From contig NZ_RJKR01000006.1 of NCBI RefSeq assembly GCF_003752025.1, positions 283,466 through 347,465 on the forward strand: a stretch of DNA of 64,000 nucleotides, given 5' to 3'. A program made the translations under genes and the position numbers. Positions 16,799 through 26,027 of the stretch are shown piece after piece (position 1 is the first letter of the stretch; the number at the start of each line of letters is the position of its first letter). The notes beneath the pieces are model-generated. The model worked only from the letters and a program-made list of their open reading frames with translations. It ran no database searches and was not told the DNA's origin. The stretch is from Curtobacterium sp. PhB115 (GTDB lineage: Bacteria > Actinomycetota > Actinomycetes > Actinomycetales > Microbacteriaceae).

Positions 16799-18916
16799 TC
16801 ACTCCCCCGCGTTCTTCGCGATGATCTCCTCGGCGACCTTGGCCGGGACCTGGCTGTAGGTCTCGAAGGTCATCGAGTAGACCGCACGACCAGAGGTCTT
16901 CGACCGCAGGTCGCCGACGTAGCCGAACATCTCGGACAGCGGCACGCTCGCGCGGACCACCTTGACGCCCGAGGCGTCCTCCATCGAGGCGATCTGGCCA
17001 CGACGGGAGTTCAGGTCACCGATGACGTCGCCCATGTACTCCTCAGGAGTACGGACCTCGACGGCCATGATCGGCTCGAGGATCGCCGGACCGGCCTTGC
17101 GGGCCGCTTCCTTGTAGGCGATCGAACCGGCGATCTTGAACGCCATCTCGGACGAGTCGACGTCGTGCGCCGCGCCGTCCTTGAGGGTCGCCCGCACGCC
17201 GACCGTCGGGTAACCGGCCAGGATGCCGACCTGCATGGCGTCCTGGATACCGGCGTCCACCGACGGAATGTACTCGCGCGGGACACGGCCACCGGAGGTC
17301 GCGTTGACGAACTCGTAGACCTTCTCGCTCGTGACCTCCATCGGCTCGAGCGCGATCTGCACCTTCGCGAACTGACCGGAGCCACCGGTCTGCTTCTTGT
17401 GGGTGTAGTCGTAACGCTCGACGACCTTGGTCAGCGTCTCGCGGTAGGCCACCTGGGGCTTGCCGACGCTGGCCTCGACGTGGAACTCGCGCTTCATGCG
17501 GTCGACGAGGATGTCGAGGTGGAGCTCGCCCATGCCCTTGATCGTCGTCTGACCGGTCTCGGCGTTGAGCTCGACGCGGAACGTCGGGTCCTCTTCGGCG
17601 AGCTTCTGGATGGCCGTGGAGAGCTTCTCCTGGTCAGCCTTCGTGTTCGGCTCGATCGCGACCTCGATGACCGGCTCCGGGAACGTCATCGACTCGAGGA
17701 CGACCTGGTTGGTCGGGTCGCACAGGGTGTCACCGGTGGTGGTGTCCTTGAGGCCGATGACCGCGTAGATGTGACCAGCGGTCACGTTGGCGACCGGGTT
17801 CTCCTTGTTGGAGTGCATCTGGAAGATCTTCCCGATGCGCTCCTTCTTGCCCTTGGTCGAGTTGATGACCTGTGCACCGGACTCGATCGAGCCGGAGTAC
17901 ACGCGGACGTAGGTCAGACGACCGAAGAAGGGGTGCACCGCGACCTTGAACGCGAGAGCCGAGAACGGCTCGGTCGCGTCGGGCTTGCGGATGATCTCCT
18001 TCTCCTCGTCCTTGACGTCGTGGCCGATCATCGGCGGCACGTCGAGCGGGGACGGGAGGTAGTCGATGACGGCGTCGAGCATCGGCTGGACACCGCGGTT
18101 CTTGAACGCGGAACCGCAGAGGACCGGGTAGAGCGTGCTGCTCACCGTGAGGGCACGGATCGCGGCCTTGATCTCGGCGACCGAGAAGTCGGTGTCGCCC
18201 TCGAGGTAGCGCTCCATGAGGACGTCGTCCGCCTCGGCCACGCGCTCGATGAGCTTCTCGCGGTACTCGGCGGCACGGTCCTGCAGGTCGGCCGGGATCT
18301 CTTCGATCTCGTACTTCGCGCCCATCGCGACGTCACCCTTGGCGTCGCCGCGCCAGGTGAGTGCACGCATCTGGACGAGGTCGACGACGCCTTCGAACGA
18401 GCTCTCGGAACCGATCGGCAGCTGGAGCACGAGGGGCTCCGCGCCGAGGCGGTTCACGATGGTGTCGACGGTGTAGTAGAAGTCGGCGCCCAGCTTGTCC
18501 ATCTTGTTGACGAAGCAGATGCGCGGGACGTCGTACTTGTCCGCCTGACGCCACACGGTCTCGGACTGGGGCTCGACGCCCTCCTTGCCGTCGAAGACGG
18601 CGACCGCACCGTCGAGGACGCGGAGCGAACGCTCCACCTCGACCGTGAAGTCCACGTGACCGGGGGTGTCGATGATGTTGATCTGGTTGTTGTCCCAGAA
18701 GCAGGTCGTCGCGGCCGACGTGATCGTGATGCCGCGCTCCTGCTCCTGCGCCATCCAGTCCATCGTGGCAGCGCCGTCGTGGACCTCACCGATCTTGTGC
18801 GTGATGCCCGTGTAGAACAGGATGCGCTCGGTCGTCGTGGTCTTGCCGGCATCGATGTGCGCCATGATGCCGATGTTGCGGACCTTGTTCAGGTCGGTGA
18901 GCACGTCCTGTGCCAC
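16799..18916 (-). CDS. fusA: Elongation factor G
   Basis: A 705-residue translocase GTPase. The P-loop AHIDAGKT is at 19-26 and the switch I/II region has [13 protein letters not shown] followed by DTPGHVDF; domains II to V follow, including GGSGQFAK and the C-terminal block [14 protein letters not shown]. Length and order fit canonical EF-G rather than the ribosome-protection relatives. It lies between rpsG (87-bp gap with a hairpin) and tuf. Confidence 0.98.
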   Translation of the reverse strand: MAQDVLTDLNKVRNIGIMAHIDAGKTTTTERILFYTGITHKIGEVHDGAATMDWMAQEQERGITITSAATTCFWDNNQINIIDTPGHVDFTVEVERSLRVLDGAVAVFDGKEGVEPQSETVWRQADKYDVPRICFVNKMDKLGADFYYTVDTIVNRLGAEPLVLQLPIGSESSFEGVVDLVQMRALTWRGDAKGDVAMGAKYEIEEIPADLQDRAAEYREKLIERVAEADDVLMERYLEGDTDFSVAEIKAAIRALTVSSTLYPVLCGSAFKNRGVQPMLDAVIDYLPSPLDVPPMIGHDVKDEEKEIIRKPDATEPFSALAFKVAVHPFFGRLTYVRVYSGSIESGAQVINSTKGKKERIGKIFQMHSNKENPVANVTAGHIYAVIGLKDTTTGDTLCDPTNQVVLESMTFPEPVIEVAIEPNTKADQEKLSTAIQKLAEEDPTFRVELNAETGQTTIKGMGELHLDILVDRMKREFHVEASVGKPQVAYRETLTKVVERYDYTHKKQTGGSGQFAKVQIALEPMEVTSEKVYEFVNATSGGRVPREYIPSVDAGIQDAMQVGILAGYPTVGVRATLKDGAAHDVDSSEMAFKIAGSIAYKEAARKAGPAILEPIMAVEVRTPEEYMGDVIGDLNSRRGQIASMEDASGVKVVRASVPLSEMFGYVGDLRSKTSGRAVYSMTFETYSQVPAKVAEEIIAKNAGE

Positions 18917-18958
18917 AGGGTTCCTCCGGAAGAGTTGTAGGAGAGGTTGGCGGCCGTC

Positions 18959-18990
18959 CGGGCGCCGGGGTTCATGACCGCCGGCGCCCG
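18959..18990 (-). terminator. Hairpin between rpsG and fusA
   Basis: A 10-bp stem (CGGGCGCCGG with CCGGCGCCCG) with a 12-nt loop lies 13 nt after the rpsG stop. There is no U tract. It may attenuate or stabilise the transcript, because fusA has no obvious promoter of its own. Confidence 0.4.
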
Positions 18991-19003
18991 AACGGTGCCG
19001 GGA

Positions 19004-19474
19004 CTACCAGCGGTAGTGAGCGAAGGCCTTGTTCGACTCGGCCATCTTGTGCGTGTCCTCGCGGCGCTTGACCGCGGCACCGAGACCGTTCGACGCGTCG
19101 AGGATCTCGTTCATGAGACGCTCGGTCATCGTCTTCTCGCGACGGGCCTTGGCGTACGAGGTCAGCCAGCGGAGCGCGAGGGTGTTCGCGCGGTGCGGCT
19201 TGACCTCGACCGGGACCTGGTAGGTCGAGCCACCGACGCGGCGGCTACGGACCTCGAGGGTCGGACGGACGTTGTCGAGCGCCTTCTTGAGCGTCGCGAC
19301 GGCGTCCTGCTGGTTCTTGGCAGTGACGCCCTCGAGTGCACCGTAGACGATGCGCTCAGCGAGGCCCTTCTTGCCGTCGAGCAGGATCTTGTTCACGAGC
19401 TGGCTGACGATCGGCGCACCGTAGACCGGGTCGGCGACGACGGGACGCTTGGGGGCGGGACCCTTACGAGGCAT
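19004..19474 (-). CDS. rpsG: 30S ribosomal protein S7
   Basis: A 156-residue protein that nucleates assembly of the 30S head. [19 protein letters not shown] opens it; [15 protein letters not shown] and [15 protein letters not shown] are conserved. Length is standard. It starts 5 nt after rpsL. S7 represses the str operon in E. coli; no comparable RNA target was identified here. Confidence 0.97.
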   Translation of the reverse strand: MPRKGPAPKRPVVADPVYGAPIVSQLVNKILLDGKKGLAERIVYGALEGVTAKNQQDAVATLKKALDNVRPTLEVRSRRVGGSTYQVPVEVKPHRANTLALRWLTSYAKARREKTMTERLMNEILDASNGLGAAVKRREDTHKMAESNKAFAHYRW

Positions 19475-19479
19475 CTAAC

Positions 19480-19848
19480 TCAACCCTTCTTCGCGCCGTA
19501 GCGGCTACGAGCCTGCTTACGGTTCTTCACGGCCTGGGTGTCCAGGGCGCCACGGATGATCTTGTACCGCACACCGGGGAGGTCCTTCACACGACCGCCA
19601 CGGACGAGCACCATCGAGTGCTCCTGGAGGTTGTGGCCCTCACCGGGGATGTACGCCGTGACCTCGGTGCCGTTCGAGAGCTTCACACGAGCGACCTTGC
19701 GCAGTGCGGAGTTCGGCTTCTTCGGGGTGGTGGTGTAGACGCGGGTGCACACACCACGCTGCTGGGGGTTCGCCTTCAGGGCGGGCGCCTTGGTCTTGGT
19801 GACCTTCGGCGTACGACCCTTGCGAACCAGCTGCTGAATAGTAGGCAA
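19480..19848 (-). CDS. rpsL: 30S ribosomal protein S12
   Basis: A 122-residue decoding-centre protein. [29 protein letters not shown] and [20 protein letters not shown] identify it. Lysines at 43 and 88, where substitutions give streptomycin resistance in other bacteria, are the wild-type residues. It is the first gene of the str operon and follows a leader of about 165 nt from the promoter at 20,021-20,049. Confidence 0.98.
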   Translation of the reverse strand: MPTIQQLVRKGRTPKVTKTKAPALKANPQQRGVCTRVYTTTPKKPNSALRKVARVKLSNGTEVTAYIPGEGHNLQEHSMVLVRGGRVKDLPGVRYKIIRGALDTQAVKNRKQARSRYGAKKG

Positions 19849-20020
19849 CTGTTCTCCTGGTTCTTCGCTCGTGCTCTCTGGCCGGCGCGATCCGCCGGCT
19901 TCCTCGTCCCACGCTGATCACCGCCGGACGGCGGATGGTCGAGTGGGGGACGGAGTGGTCCGGCTGGGCGATGTCGCTCGCCGGACTTTTCGGGCGCGCC
20001 CTAAGGCGCACACCCGATAG

Positions 20021-20049
20021 AGACTACCCGCGTAACGGGACGAAATCAA
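20021..20049 (-). promoter_or_regulatory. Probable promoter of the str operon
   Basis: On the minus strand, TTGATT (20,044-20,049) and TAGTCT (20,021-20,026) are separated by exactly 17 nt. The -35 matches the consensus at four of six positions and the -10 has the TAnnnT core. The predicted start is near 20,013. Confidence 0.6.
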
Positions 20050-20076
20050 TCCGGGGCAGGGCGGGGACGGACACCG

Positions 20077-21252
20077 TCACGAGCCGGTGTCGGAGGACCC
20101 GTTGCCCACCGCGGACCGGAAGGTCGCACCGTCGGCGGTGAAGCCGGAGATGTAGCCGCTCGCGTTGACGTTGAGTGGTCCGGCCGAGGCGGTCCCCGTC
20201 CCGCCGGCGCCCGCGATGTCGGCCGTGAACGTCGCCTTGCCGAACGTCGTCGTCGAGACGAGCCAGCCGTTCGAGGTCCAGTCCCCGATCGAGACCGTCG
20301 GGCGGGAGTCGAGCGTCCACTTCTGGTTCGTGTACGTGTAGGCCGGGTTCTGGCCGTACGCGTAGAAGCTGCACCCGGCCGGTGCGGCGTCGGTCGAGGC
20401 GATGCACCCGTCGACCCAGGCGTCCACCGCCCGTTTCGCCGCCTGCTGGCCCGCGTCGGTCAGCGTCGTGGTCAGCTCGACCGGCGTCGACGTCGGGGTG
20501 TCGAACCCGCTCACGGTCGCCGTGCCGTCGTCGGCCTGCACCCACTTGCCGCCGTCGAGCGCGACGTCGTAGGTGCCGGGCAGGGCTCGGAGCCGCGCGG
20601 TGCCGTCCTTCGCCGTGGTCGTCGACCCGCCGGCCACCTCGACGGTCGCGCCGCCCGGGCCACGGACGTCGACGTCGACCATGCCGAGGTCGGGCGCCTG
20701 CAGCTCCCAGATCGGGAACACGCCCCAGTCGGTGCCGGCCTTGTCGAGGGTGAACCTCGCGGCGACGTCCTGCCCGCCCTGGCGCAGGTAGGCACTGACC
20801 GTCGCCGTGTCACCGTCGTCACGGACCGCGGCGATCCGGTAGCCGGTCGGCTTGGCCGTGGCCTTCGCGTAGGCCGCGTCGGTCAGCAGGACGTCGGACT
20901 CCTCCGCGTCGATGCCGGCGTCGTCGAGTGCGTCGTCGACCTTGCCGGCGACCACGTCGTCGAGGAACGCGCGCACCGGGCGGTCGGCGGAGTGCGTGGA
21001 CGACCCGATCAGGGACCCGGCGATGCCGCCGACCAGCAGCAGCGAGAGCACCACGATGCCGGCGACGATCCCGACGACCTGGCCACGGCGGAGCTTCCGG
21101 CGCGGCCGCGACCGACGCGCGCCGAGCGGTGCGCCGAACGGTGCTCCGAGCTGCGGGTCCTGCGGTGCGTCCTGCGTCCCCCGGATCGTGGCGACGGGCG
21201 GCACCGACCCCCAGCCGTGCTGGTCCGGATCCGGCGTCTGCTCGTCGCTCAT
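20077..21252 (-). CDS. Single-pass membrane protein of unknown function
   Basis: 391 residues. A Pro/Gly-rich cytoplasmic segment (1-50) is followed by an Arg/Lys-rich stretch and one transmembrane helix (about 58-83). The rest should be outside the cell. It shows an alpha-rich segment with VRAFLDDVVAGKVDDALDD, then a beta-rich region with a carboxypeptidase-like turn (LRALPGTYDVALDGG, near 230), and two cysteines in the last third that could form a disulfide. I do not recognise a family. It is divergent from nothing and lies upstream of the str promoter, 34 nt after the next membrane gene on the same strand. Confidence 0.8.
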   Translation of the reverse strand: MSDEQTPDPDQHGWGSVPPVATIRGTQDAPQDPQLGAPFGAPLGARRSRPRRKLRRGQVVGIVAGIVVLSLLLVGGIAGSLIGSSTHSADRPVRAFLDDVVAGKVDDALDDAGIDAEESDVLLTDAAYAKATAKPTGYRIAAVRDDGDTATVSAYLRQGGQDVAARFTLDKAGTDWGVFPIWELQAPDLGMVDVDVRGPGGATVEVAGGSTTTAKDGTARLRALPGTYDVALDGGKWVQADDGTATVSGFDTPTSTPVELTTTLTDAGQQAAKRAVDAWVDGCIASTDAAPAGCSFYAYGQNPAYTYTNQKWTLDSRPTVSIGDWTSNGWLVSTTTFGKATFTADIAGAGGTGTASAGPLNVNASGYISGFTADGATFRSAVGNGSSDTGS

Positions 21253-21287
21253 CGTTCCCCCGTTGCGTGTCCGCGTGCCCCGCGAGA

Positions 21288-21773
21288 CTACCGCGCGGAG
21301 TGGTCCTCGCCCGCGATCGTGGACTCCGTCCGGGTACCGCGCCCGTCGGACGCGGTGCTGGTCCGCGCCTGGTGCCGGGCCATCGAGATGCCGCCGATCA
21401 CGGACAGCAGCGCGACCACGACCGAGCCGACGACGAACGGGCCGAGGGCGTAGCCGGCGGGGAAGACGAGGAGCTCGGTCACGTCACCGCGGATGAGCGT
21501 GTAGCCCACCGCCCCGACGCCGAGCATCACGAGGTACGCCGTGGCAGCGGCCACCAGACCGGTCACACCTGGGTTCCCGTCTCGGGCGCCGACCGCGGTC
21601 GCGAGGAACACCACGAGTGCTCCGCCGATCACCATGGCCGGGCCGAGGTACGGGGTCGCGTCGGGCTGCGAGATGACGTCGGTGTCGGCGAGCAGCGACT
21701 CGAACCCCGTCACCGCGATCACGAGCGCGATGAAGAGGATCGACGTCATCGTCGCGATCAACCACCGGGACAT
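21288..21773 (-). CDS. Small four-helix membrane protein, unknown function
   Basis: 161 residues with four predicted membrane helices (about 5-24, 43-63, 70-94 and 106-132) and a polar, Ser/Thr-rich C-terminal tail. It resembles small integral membrane proteins of unknown function common in Microbacteriaceae; I cannot assign a name with confidence. It lies between two other membrane-protein genes on the same strand, with 34 and 27 nt spacings. Confidence 0.75.
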   Translation of the reverse strand: MSRWLIATMTSILFIALVIAVTGFESLLADTDVISQPDATPYLGPAMVIGGALVVFLATAVGARDGNPGVTGLVAAATAYLVMLGVGAVGYTLIRGDVTELLVFPAGYALGPFVVGSVVVALLSVIGGISMARHQARTSTASDGRGTRTESTIAGEDHSAR

Positions 21774-21800
21774 GCGTCGATCGTATCGCCGCAGGGCTGA

Positions 21801-22403
21801 TCAGCGGGAGGACTCCGCGTGGTCCGCGCGATCGGGCTGGACGGCGTGGTCGTCGGCGGCCTGGTCATCGGCGGCTCGGTCGGCCTGCTGCTGGTCCACC
21901 TGCTCCTGCGCCGCCGCCACGAGGGCGAGTGCGATCGTCGCGGTGATGATCGGGACCGTCTCGGTCATCGGGGCGGGTGCGGCTTCCGTCGTCCCCGTCG
22001 ATCCGGCCTGGAGGCCCGTGGCCGCGTCCGACGCGGGCGTCGCCTCGACCTCGTGGTCACGCAGCGCCGGTCCGATGATCGGCAGGACCGCCGTCGTGGC
22101 CGGCGGTTCGGTGTGCAGCACGGTCGCCTCGACCGGCGTCGGTTCGCCCCGCTTCGCGGCGCGACGAGTGCGCGCCATCTTCACCAGGACGACGACGGCG
22201 ACGACGGCCCAGATGCCGTTCACGATGGTCGACGGGATCGCGTGGTGGGCGGCGACGTTGACCGCGACCGCGAGGCCCCCGACCAGGTTGAAGAGCTGGT
22301 AGAGCGGCCCGTTCGGGATCTTGCCAGTGGAGAAGAGAATGTAACCAGCAAGAACGGTTACAGCTCCGAACCAACCGAGGAATTCCACGATTCCGACCAA
22401 CAC
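21801..22403 (-). CDS. CBU_0592-like small membrane protein with a polar tail
   Basis: 200 residues. The N-terminal 80 residues fit the CBU_0592-like domain: FLGWFGAVTVLAGYILFSTG, then LYQLFNLVGG and an HAIPSTIVNGIW segment, giving three membrane helices. Beyond residue 85 the protein is low-complexity, ends in Gln/Asp/Ala-rich repeats (QQADRAADDQAADDH), and may have one more hydrophobic helix near 150. The start is GTG at 22,403 with GGAG 6 nt upstream; longer readings lack this. One copy of the dispersed repeat lies in frame (DAATGLQAG). Function is unknown. Confidence 0.75.
   Translation of the reverse strand: MLVGIVEFLGWFGAVTVLAGYILFSTGKIPNGPLYQLFNLVGGLAVAVNVAAHHAIPSTIVNGIWAVVAVVVLVKMARTRRAAKRGEPTPVEATVLHTEPPATTAVLPIIGPALRDHEVEATPASDAATGLQAGSTGTTEAAPAPMTETVPIITATIALALVAAAQEQVDQQQADRAADDQAADDHAVQPDRADHAESSR
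22005..22020 (+). repeat. Dispersed GCCTGGAGGC repeat copy, inside a gene
   Basis: GGCCTGGAGGCCCGTG is identical to the 36,829 copy over these 16 bases. It is antisense to the coding strand of the CBU_0592-like gene and falls in its low-complexity tail, where an insertion would be tolerated. Confidence 0.6.
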
Positions 22404-22539
22404 GCGCGACTCCGGGCACGACGAGGAACGGCCGATTCGAGCCGACCGTTCGAGAGAGGATGAGCAGCCGTGAGCACGGCGTCGGGAGCATCGTACGCAC
22501 ACCGACGGGTGTCGCGGAAGGGGGTCCGGCGTGGCGCGT

Positions 22540-22563
22540 CCGACCCCAGTCCGCGGGGGTCGG
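22540..22563 (-). terminator. Terminator of the type IV pilus cluster
   Basis: CCGACCCC (22,540-22,547) pairs perfectly with GGGGTCGG (22,556-22,563), an 8-bp stem with an 8-nt loop, directly after the pilO stop. No U tract follows. Confidence 0.5.
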
Positions 22564-22564
22564 C

Positions 22565-23269
22565 TCAGCCCTTCGCGGTGGTGTCCGTGTCGGTCGTCAG
22601 GACGTACACGTAGCCGCCGAAGGTCCACGTCGTCGAGGCGGCTGCGGACGCGTCCGCGGAGTCCTGCGACGCCGACGACGAGACCGTGTTCACGAGGAAC
22701 AACCGCGCGCCGTCCTGCAGTCCACCGACGAAGGCCAGCGCCTGGTCGAAGGAGCCGTCCACCGACACCGAGACCGGGATCGCGGAGAAGTTCTTCCCGG
22801 AGATCGCCGGGTCGGTGGCCGTCGTCGCTCCGGTCGTCGGCGCAGCGGTCGCCGAGGCGCTCGCCGTCGCGGTCGCCTCGTCCGTCGCGGCGGCGTCCTC
22901 CGTCGACGCTGCCGGCACCGGTGCGGTGTAGGCCACCGCGTCGGACGTCGTGATCGCCGAGACCTTCACGCCGGATCCGGCAGCCACCTTGTCGACCGCG
23001 CCGTAGAACGAGGACATGCTCGCGCTGCCCGGCACCGAGGCGGTCAGCTTCGCGAGCTCGGCCTTCAGCGCGGGAAGCGACTTGGATCGTTCCTTCAGCC
23101 GTGCGAGTTCCGCGGCGGTGGTGCGGTTCGTCGCGTCCACCGAGGTCTGCTGGACGTGGTCGTTCGCGGCCTGGGCCAGCTGTGGCTGGACGCCGAGGAA
23201 GAAGCCGGCGAGCGCCACCACGACCATCGCCATCACGGCGATCAGCATGTTGAGTCGGTTGCGGGTCAT
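22565..23269 (-). CDS. pilO: Type IV pilus alignment protein PilO-like
   Basis: 234 residues with a short cytoplasmic start, one membrane helix (about 8-26), a coiled-coil-prone segment (AELARLKERSKSLPALKAEL) and a PilO-type ferredoxin-like periplasmic domain beginning SASMSSFYGAVDKVAAGSGV. A low-complexity Ala/Thr/Ser insert sits at about 120-155. With PilN it forms the membrane alignment complex that links PilM to the pilus base. It is the last gene of the pil cluster, 1 nt after pilN. Sequence similarity is weak but position and architecture agree. Confidence 0.8.
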   Translation of the reverse strand: MTRNRLNMLIAVMAMVVVALAGFFLGVQPQLAQAANDHVQQTSVDATNRTTAAELARLKERSKSLPALKAELAKLTASVPGSASMSSFYGAVDKVAAGSGVKVSAITTSDAVAYTAPVPAASTEDAAATDEATATASASATAAPTTGATTATDPAISGKNFSAIPVSVSVDGSFDQALAFVGGLQDGARLFLVNTVSSSASQDSADASAAASTTWTFGGYVYVLTTDTDTTAKG

Positions 23270-23270
23270 C

Positions 23271-24056
23271 TCACTCGCCCTTGTCCTGGTACTTGCCGTC
23301 GTAGGCGGCGTCGTCGACGTGGATCGTCATGTTCACCGTGTAGGTGCCGGTCGTCTCGTCGAGGGTGACCGAGTTCGCGGTCGCGTCGACGAAGCCCGTC
23401 AGGCCCTTCACTGCATCGAGCCACTCCGGGACGGAGGGGAGCGTCGGGCTCTCGGCATCGATCGTGAGCGTCGCGACCCGTTCGCCCTGCAGCGGGGTGT
23501 CCGCCTGGGCGTAGGCCTCGAGCGGTGAGGCGGAGTCGATGCTCACACCGGTGATCTGCACACCGGACGGGAGCGAGGACTTCAGCGAGCCGAGGTAGGG
23601 CTGCCAGGCGATCTCGGTCGAGCCCCCGACGGACTGCGCGGCCTCGCGGAGGGCCGTTCCCGCCTCGGTGTCGCGGACGTCCTTGTACGTCGCCTGCTGC
23701 TGCAGGAGCGAGAGCGTCTGGTTCTGCGCGTCCGTGAGGTCGTCGTGGGCCTGTCCTGCCAGCAGGGTCGCTGCGCCGGTGCCGATCCCGACGACGACAG
23801 CCACCAGGGCGACGCCCGCCCACATGCGGCGGACGACTCGGCGGCTGCGCCGGTCGGCGAGGACCTCGGTGGGCAGGAGGTCGGCGCTCGGACGGCCGCC
23901 GATGACGACCTCGTTCGCGCTCCCCCGGCTCTGCCGCTTGGCGCGCTCGGCACTCTCGGCGGCCACACGATCCGCCGCGTCGACCTGTGCGGCGCCCTTC
24001 CGACGGCTGCGTCCGCTCGGCGTGCGGGCCGGCTTGGCCTTCGTCGTCTGGCTCAT
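23271..24056 (-). CDS. pilN: Type IV pilus assembly protein PilN-like
   Basis: 261 residues: a basic cytoplasmic segment of about 78 residues, which would hold the PilM-binding part (LLPTEVLADRRSRRVVRR), one membrane helix (79-101) and a periplasmic domain with VQITGVSIDSAS and a terminal NVTMTIHV-like beta segment. The ATG at 24,056 overlaps the pilM stop (ATGA), which fixes the start; longer readings run antisense to pilM. The order pilM-pilN-pilO is conserved in pilus systems. In this family N-terminal extensions vary. Confidence 0.82.
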   Translation of the reverse strand: MSQTTKAKPARTPSGRSRRKGAAQVDAADRVAAESAERAKRQSRGSANEVVIGGRPSADLLPTEVLADRRSRRVVRRMWAGVALVAVVVGIGTGAATLLAGQAHDDLTDAQNQTLSLLQQQATYKDVRDTEAGTALREAAQSVGGSTEIAWQPYLGSLKSSLPSGVQITGVSIDSASPLEAYAQADTPLQGERVATLTIDAESPTLPSVPEWLDAVKGLTGFVDATANSVTLDETTGTYTVNMTIHVDDAAYDGKYQDKGE

Positions 24057-25105
24057 GCTGCTCTCCCTCCGGCAGCGAGACCCCAGGCGACGGCGATGGA
24101 CGCACCGTGGGCGTGGAGGTCCTCGACTCGGATCGACTTCGCGAGCGCGACGTTCGCGAACGGCGCTCCGAACCGCACCGGGGTCCTGGTGAACTCGGAC
24201 AACGCGTCGGCGAACCCGGGCAGGGCCCCGCCGGCGCCGCCGAGCAGGATCTGTCCGACCGGCTCGGTCGGGTGCGTGTTCACGAAGTAGTTGATGGTGT
24301 TGCGGAGGCTGGCGAGCAACTCGCTCACCGTCTCGCGGACCGCGGCGACGGCGAGGGCGTCGTCGCTCGTCTTGGCCGTGAGCGGGTCCATGCCGAGGTG
24401 TCGCTTCACCGCTTCGGCGGAGCCCTCGTTGATCGAGAGCCGGCCGGCGAGCATCCGCGTGATGTCGTCGCCTCCGGTGGGGATGATGCGGACGAACTTC
24501 GGGACGCCGTCGGTCACGACGACCACGGTCGTCGTGTTCCCACCGCACTCGACGATCGCCACGGTGCCGCGCTGGTTCGCCGGGGCGAGCACCCGGGCCA
24601 GGGCGAACGGGATGAGGTCGACACCGACCGGGTTGAGGCCGGCGGTCTGCACCGCGCGGACGTTTGCGAGCACGGCGTCCTTCACGGCAGCGATGAGCAG
24701 GCCGCTGATGGTCGGGCCGTTCTCGCCCATGCCCTCGCCGGTGGGGTAGAAGTCGAGGATCGCGTCGCCGACGGGGACCGGGAGCATGTCCTGGACCTGG
24801 AAGGGCAGGGACTCGCGGATCTGGGCGATGGGCGCGCGCGGGACGGTCAGGTCACGCGACAGCACGCGCTGGTTGCCCATGCCGAGCACGACGTCCTTGG
24901 AGCGGAAGCGCCCGATGGACCACAGCTGGCGGAGCGCTCCGGCGACGGTGTTCGGTTCGACGACCTCGCCCTGCCGGGTCGCCCCCTCGGGCACGGGGAC
25001 CTCGGCGAAGCGCACGATGGTCGGCTTCGGTCGGTCGGGGTCGTGCACCTCCACCGCGCGGATCGCTGCGGCGCCGATGTCGACGCCCACGATGCTCTTC
25101 GGCAT
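24053..25105 (-). CDS. pilM: Type IV pilus assembly ATPase-fold protein PilM
   Basis: 350 residues with an actin-like fold of the PilM/FtsA type. IVGVDIGAAAIRAVEV (5-20) is the first phosphate loop; VECGGNTTTVVVV and LLGGAGGALPGF are the later nucleotide-binding motifs. It is cytoplasmic and binds the PilN N-terminus, bridging the ATPases to the alignment complex. The ATG at 25,105 has AAGGA 6 nt upstream. It overlaps pilN and follows pilD by 62 nt. Confidence 0.93.
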   Translation of the reverse strand: MPKSIVGVDIGAAAIRAVEVHDPDRPKPTIVRFAEVPVPEGATRQGEVVEPNTVAGALRQLWSIGRFRSKDVVLGMGNQRVLSRDLTVPRAPIAQIRESLPFQVQDMLPVPVGDAILDFYPTGEGMGENGPTISGLLIAAVKDAVLANVRAVQTAGLNPVGVDLIPFALARVLAPANQRGTVAIVECGGNTTTVVVVTDGVPKFVRIIPTGGDDITRMLAGRLSINEGSAEAVKRHLGMDPLTAKTSDDALAVAAVRETVSELLASLRNTINYFVNTHPTEPVGQILLGGAGGALPGFADALSEFTRTPVRFGAPFANVALAKSIRVEDLHAHGASIAVAWGLAAGGRAA

Positions 25106-25167
25106 TGCTGGTCCTTCCGTGACCGTTTCGGGTCGGTCTGATGGATCGGTTCGGGTCCGAGGACGCG

Positions 25168-26025
25168 TCAGGCGAGCCCGAGGACGCCCAGGTAGAGGTC
25201 CCACGCGGGCACGCCGACGGCGATGCCGAGCCAGGCACCCGCGAGCATCCAGGGGCCGAACGGGATCCCGCTCCGGCGGCCCGCCCGGCGCACGGCCAGG
25301 AGGACGATTGCGAAGGTACCTCCGAGCAGGAAGGCCCCGAAAGAACCCACTGCGAGGGGTCCCCATCCGAGGTACGCCAAGACGAAGCCGAGCACGCCGG
25401 CGAGCTTGACGTCACCGAGACCCATGCCGCCGGGTACCGCGAGTGCGAGCCCGAGGTACACGGCACCGAGCACAACGAGACCGATCAGGCCGCGGAGCGC
25501 CGCGCCCCAGTCGCCGGAGACCGCGGACGCGGCGAGGAGCAGTGCCGGCAGGACGATGTACGCGGGCAGCACGATGCGGTTCGGCAGCGTGTGCGTGTCG
25601 AGGTCGATGAGCGTCAGCGAGATGCTGATCGCCATCAGGTACAGGAACGCGACGAGGATCACGGCACTCTGCACGGCGCCGCGCACGCCCCCGGCATCCG
25701 CGAGGGGCGACCACGGCGCGAGGACCGAGAACAGCGCGACGGCGACGAAGAGGAGGCCCGTAGCGGCTTCCACGAGCGGGTAGCGCGCTGAGATCGGCTC
25801 GTGGCAGTCCCGGCACCGGGCGCGCAGGAGGACCCACGAGAGCACCGGGACGTTGTCGCGGGACCGGATCTCGTGTCCGCAGCCGGGGCACGAGCTGGCC
25901 GGGGCGACGACGGACATCCCCGCAGGGACGCGGAACACGACGACGTTGAGGAACGATCCGATGGCCAGGCCGAGGAGGCCGACGAGGACCGTCACGAAGG
26001 GAGCGAGCGAGGTGAGCGCGGTCAT
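25168..26025 (-). CDS. pilD: Prepilin peptidase/N-methyltransferase
   Basis: A 285-residue polytopic membrane enzyme that cleaves type III signal peptides of prepilins after Gly and methylates the new N-terminus. The cytosolic loop holds C46-x2-C49 and C71-x2-C74, the zinc-linked methyltransferase region. The aspartyl protease residues are expected in LIDLDTHTLPN (D141/D143) and in GMGLGDVKL (D205). About seven or eight helices follow. I chose ATG 26,025; a GTG two codons upstream overlaps the preceding stop. Its substrates are the four pilin-like genes just upstream. Confidence 0.93.
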   Translation of the reverse strand: MTALTSLAPFVTVLVGLLGLAIGSFLNVVVFRVPAGMSVVAPASSCPGCGHEIRSRDNVPVLSWVLLRARCRDCHEPISARYPLVEAATGLLFVAVALFSVLAPWSPLADAGGVRGAVQSAVILVAFLYLMAISISLTLIDLDTHTLPNRIVLPAYIVLPALLLAASAVSGDWGAALRGLIGLVVLGAVYLGLALAVPGGMGLGDVKLAGVLGFVLAYLGWGPLAVGSFGAFLLGGTFAIVLLAVRRAGRRSGIPFGPWMLAGAWLGIAVGVPAWDLYLGVLGLA

Positions 26026-26027
26026 GG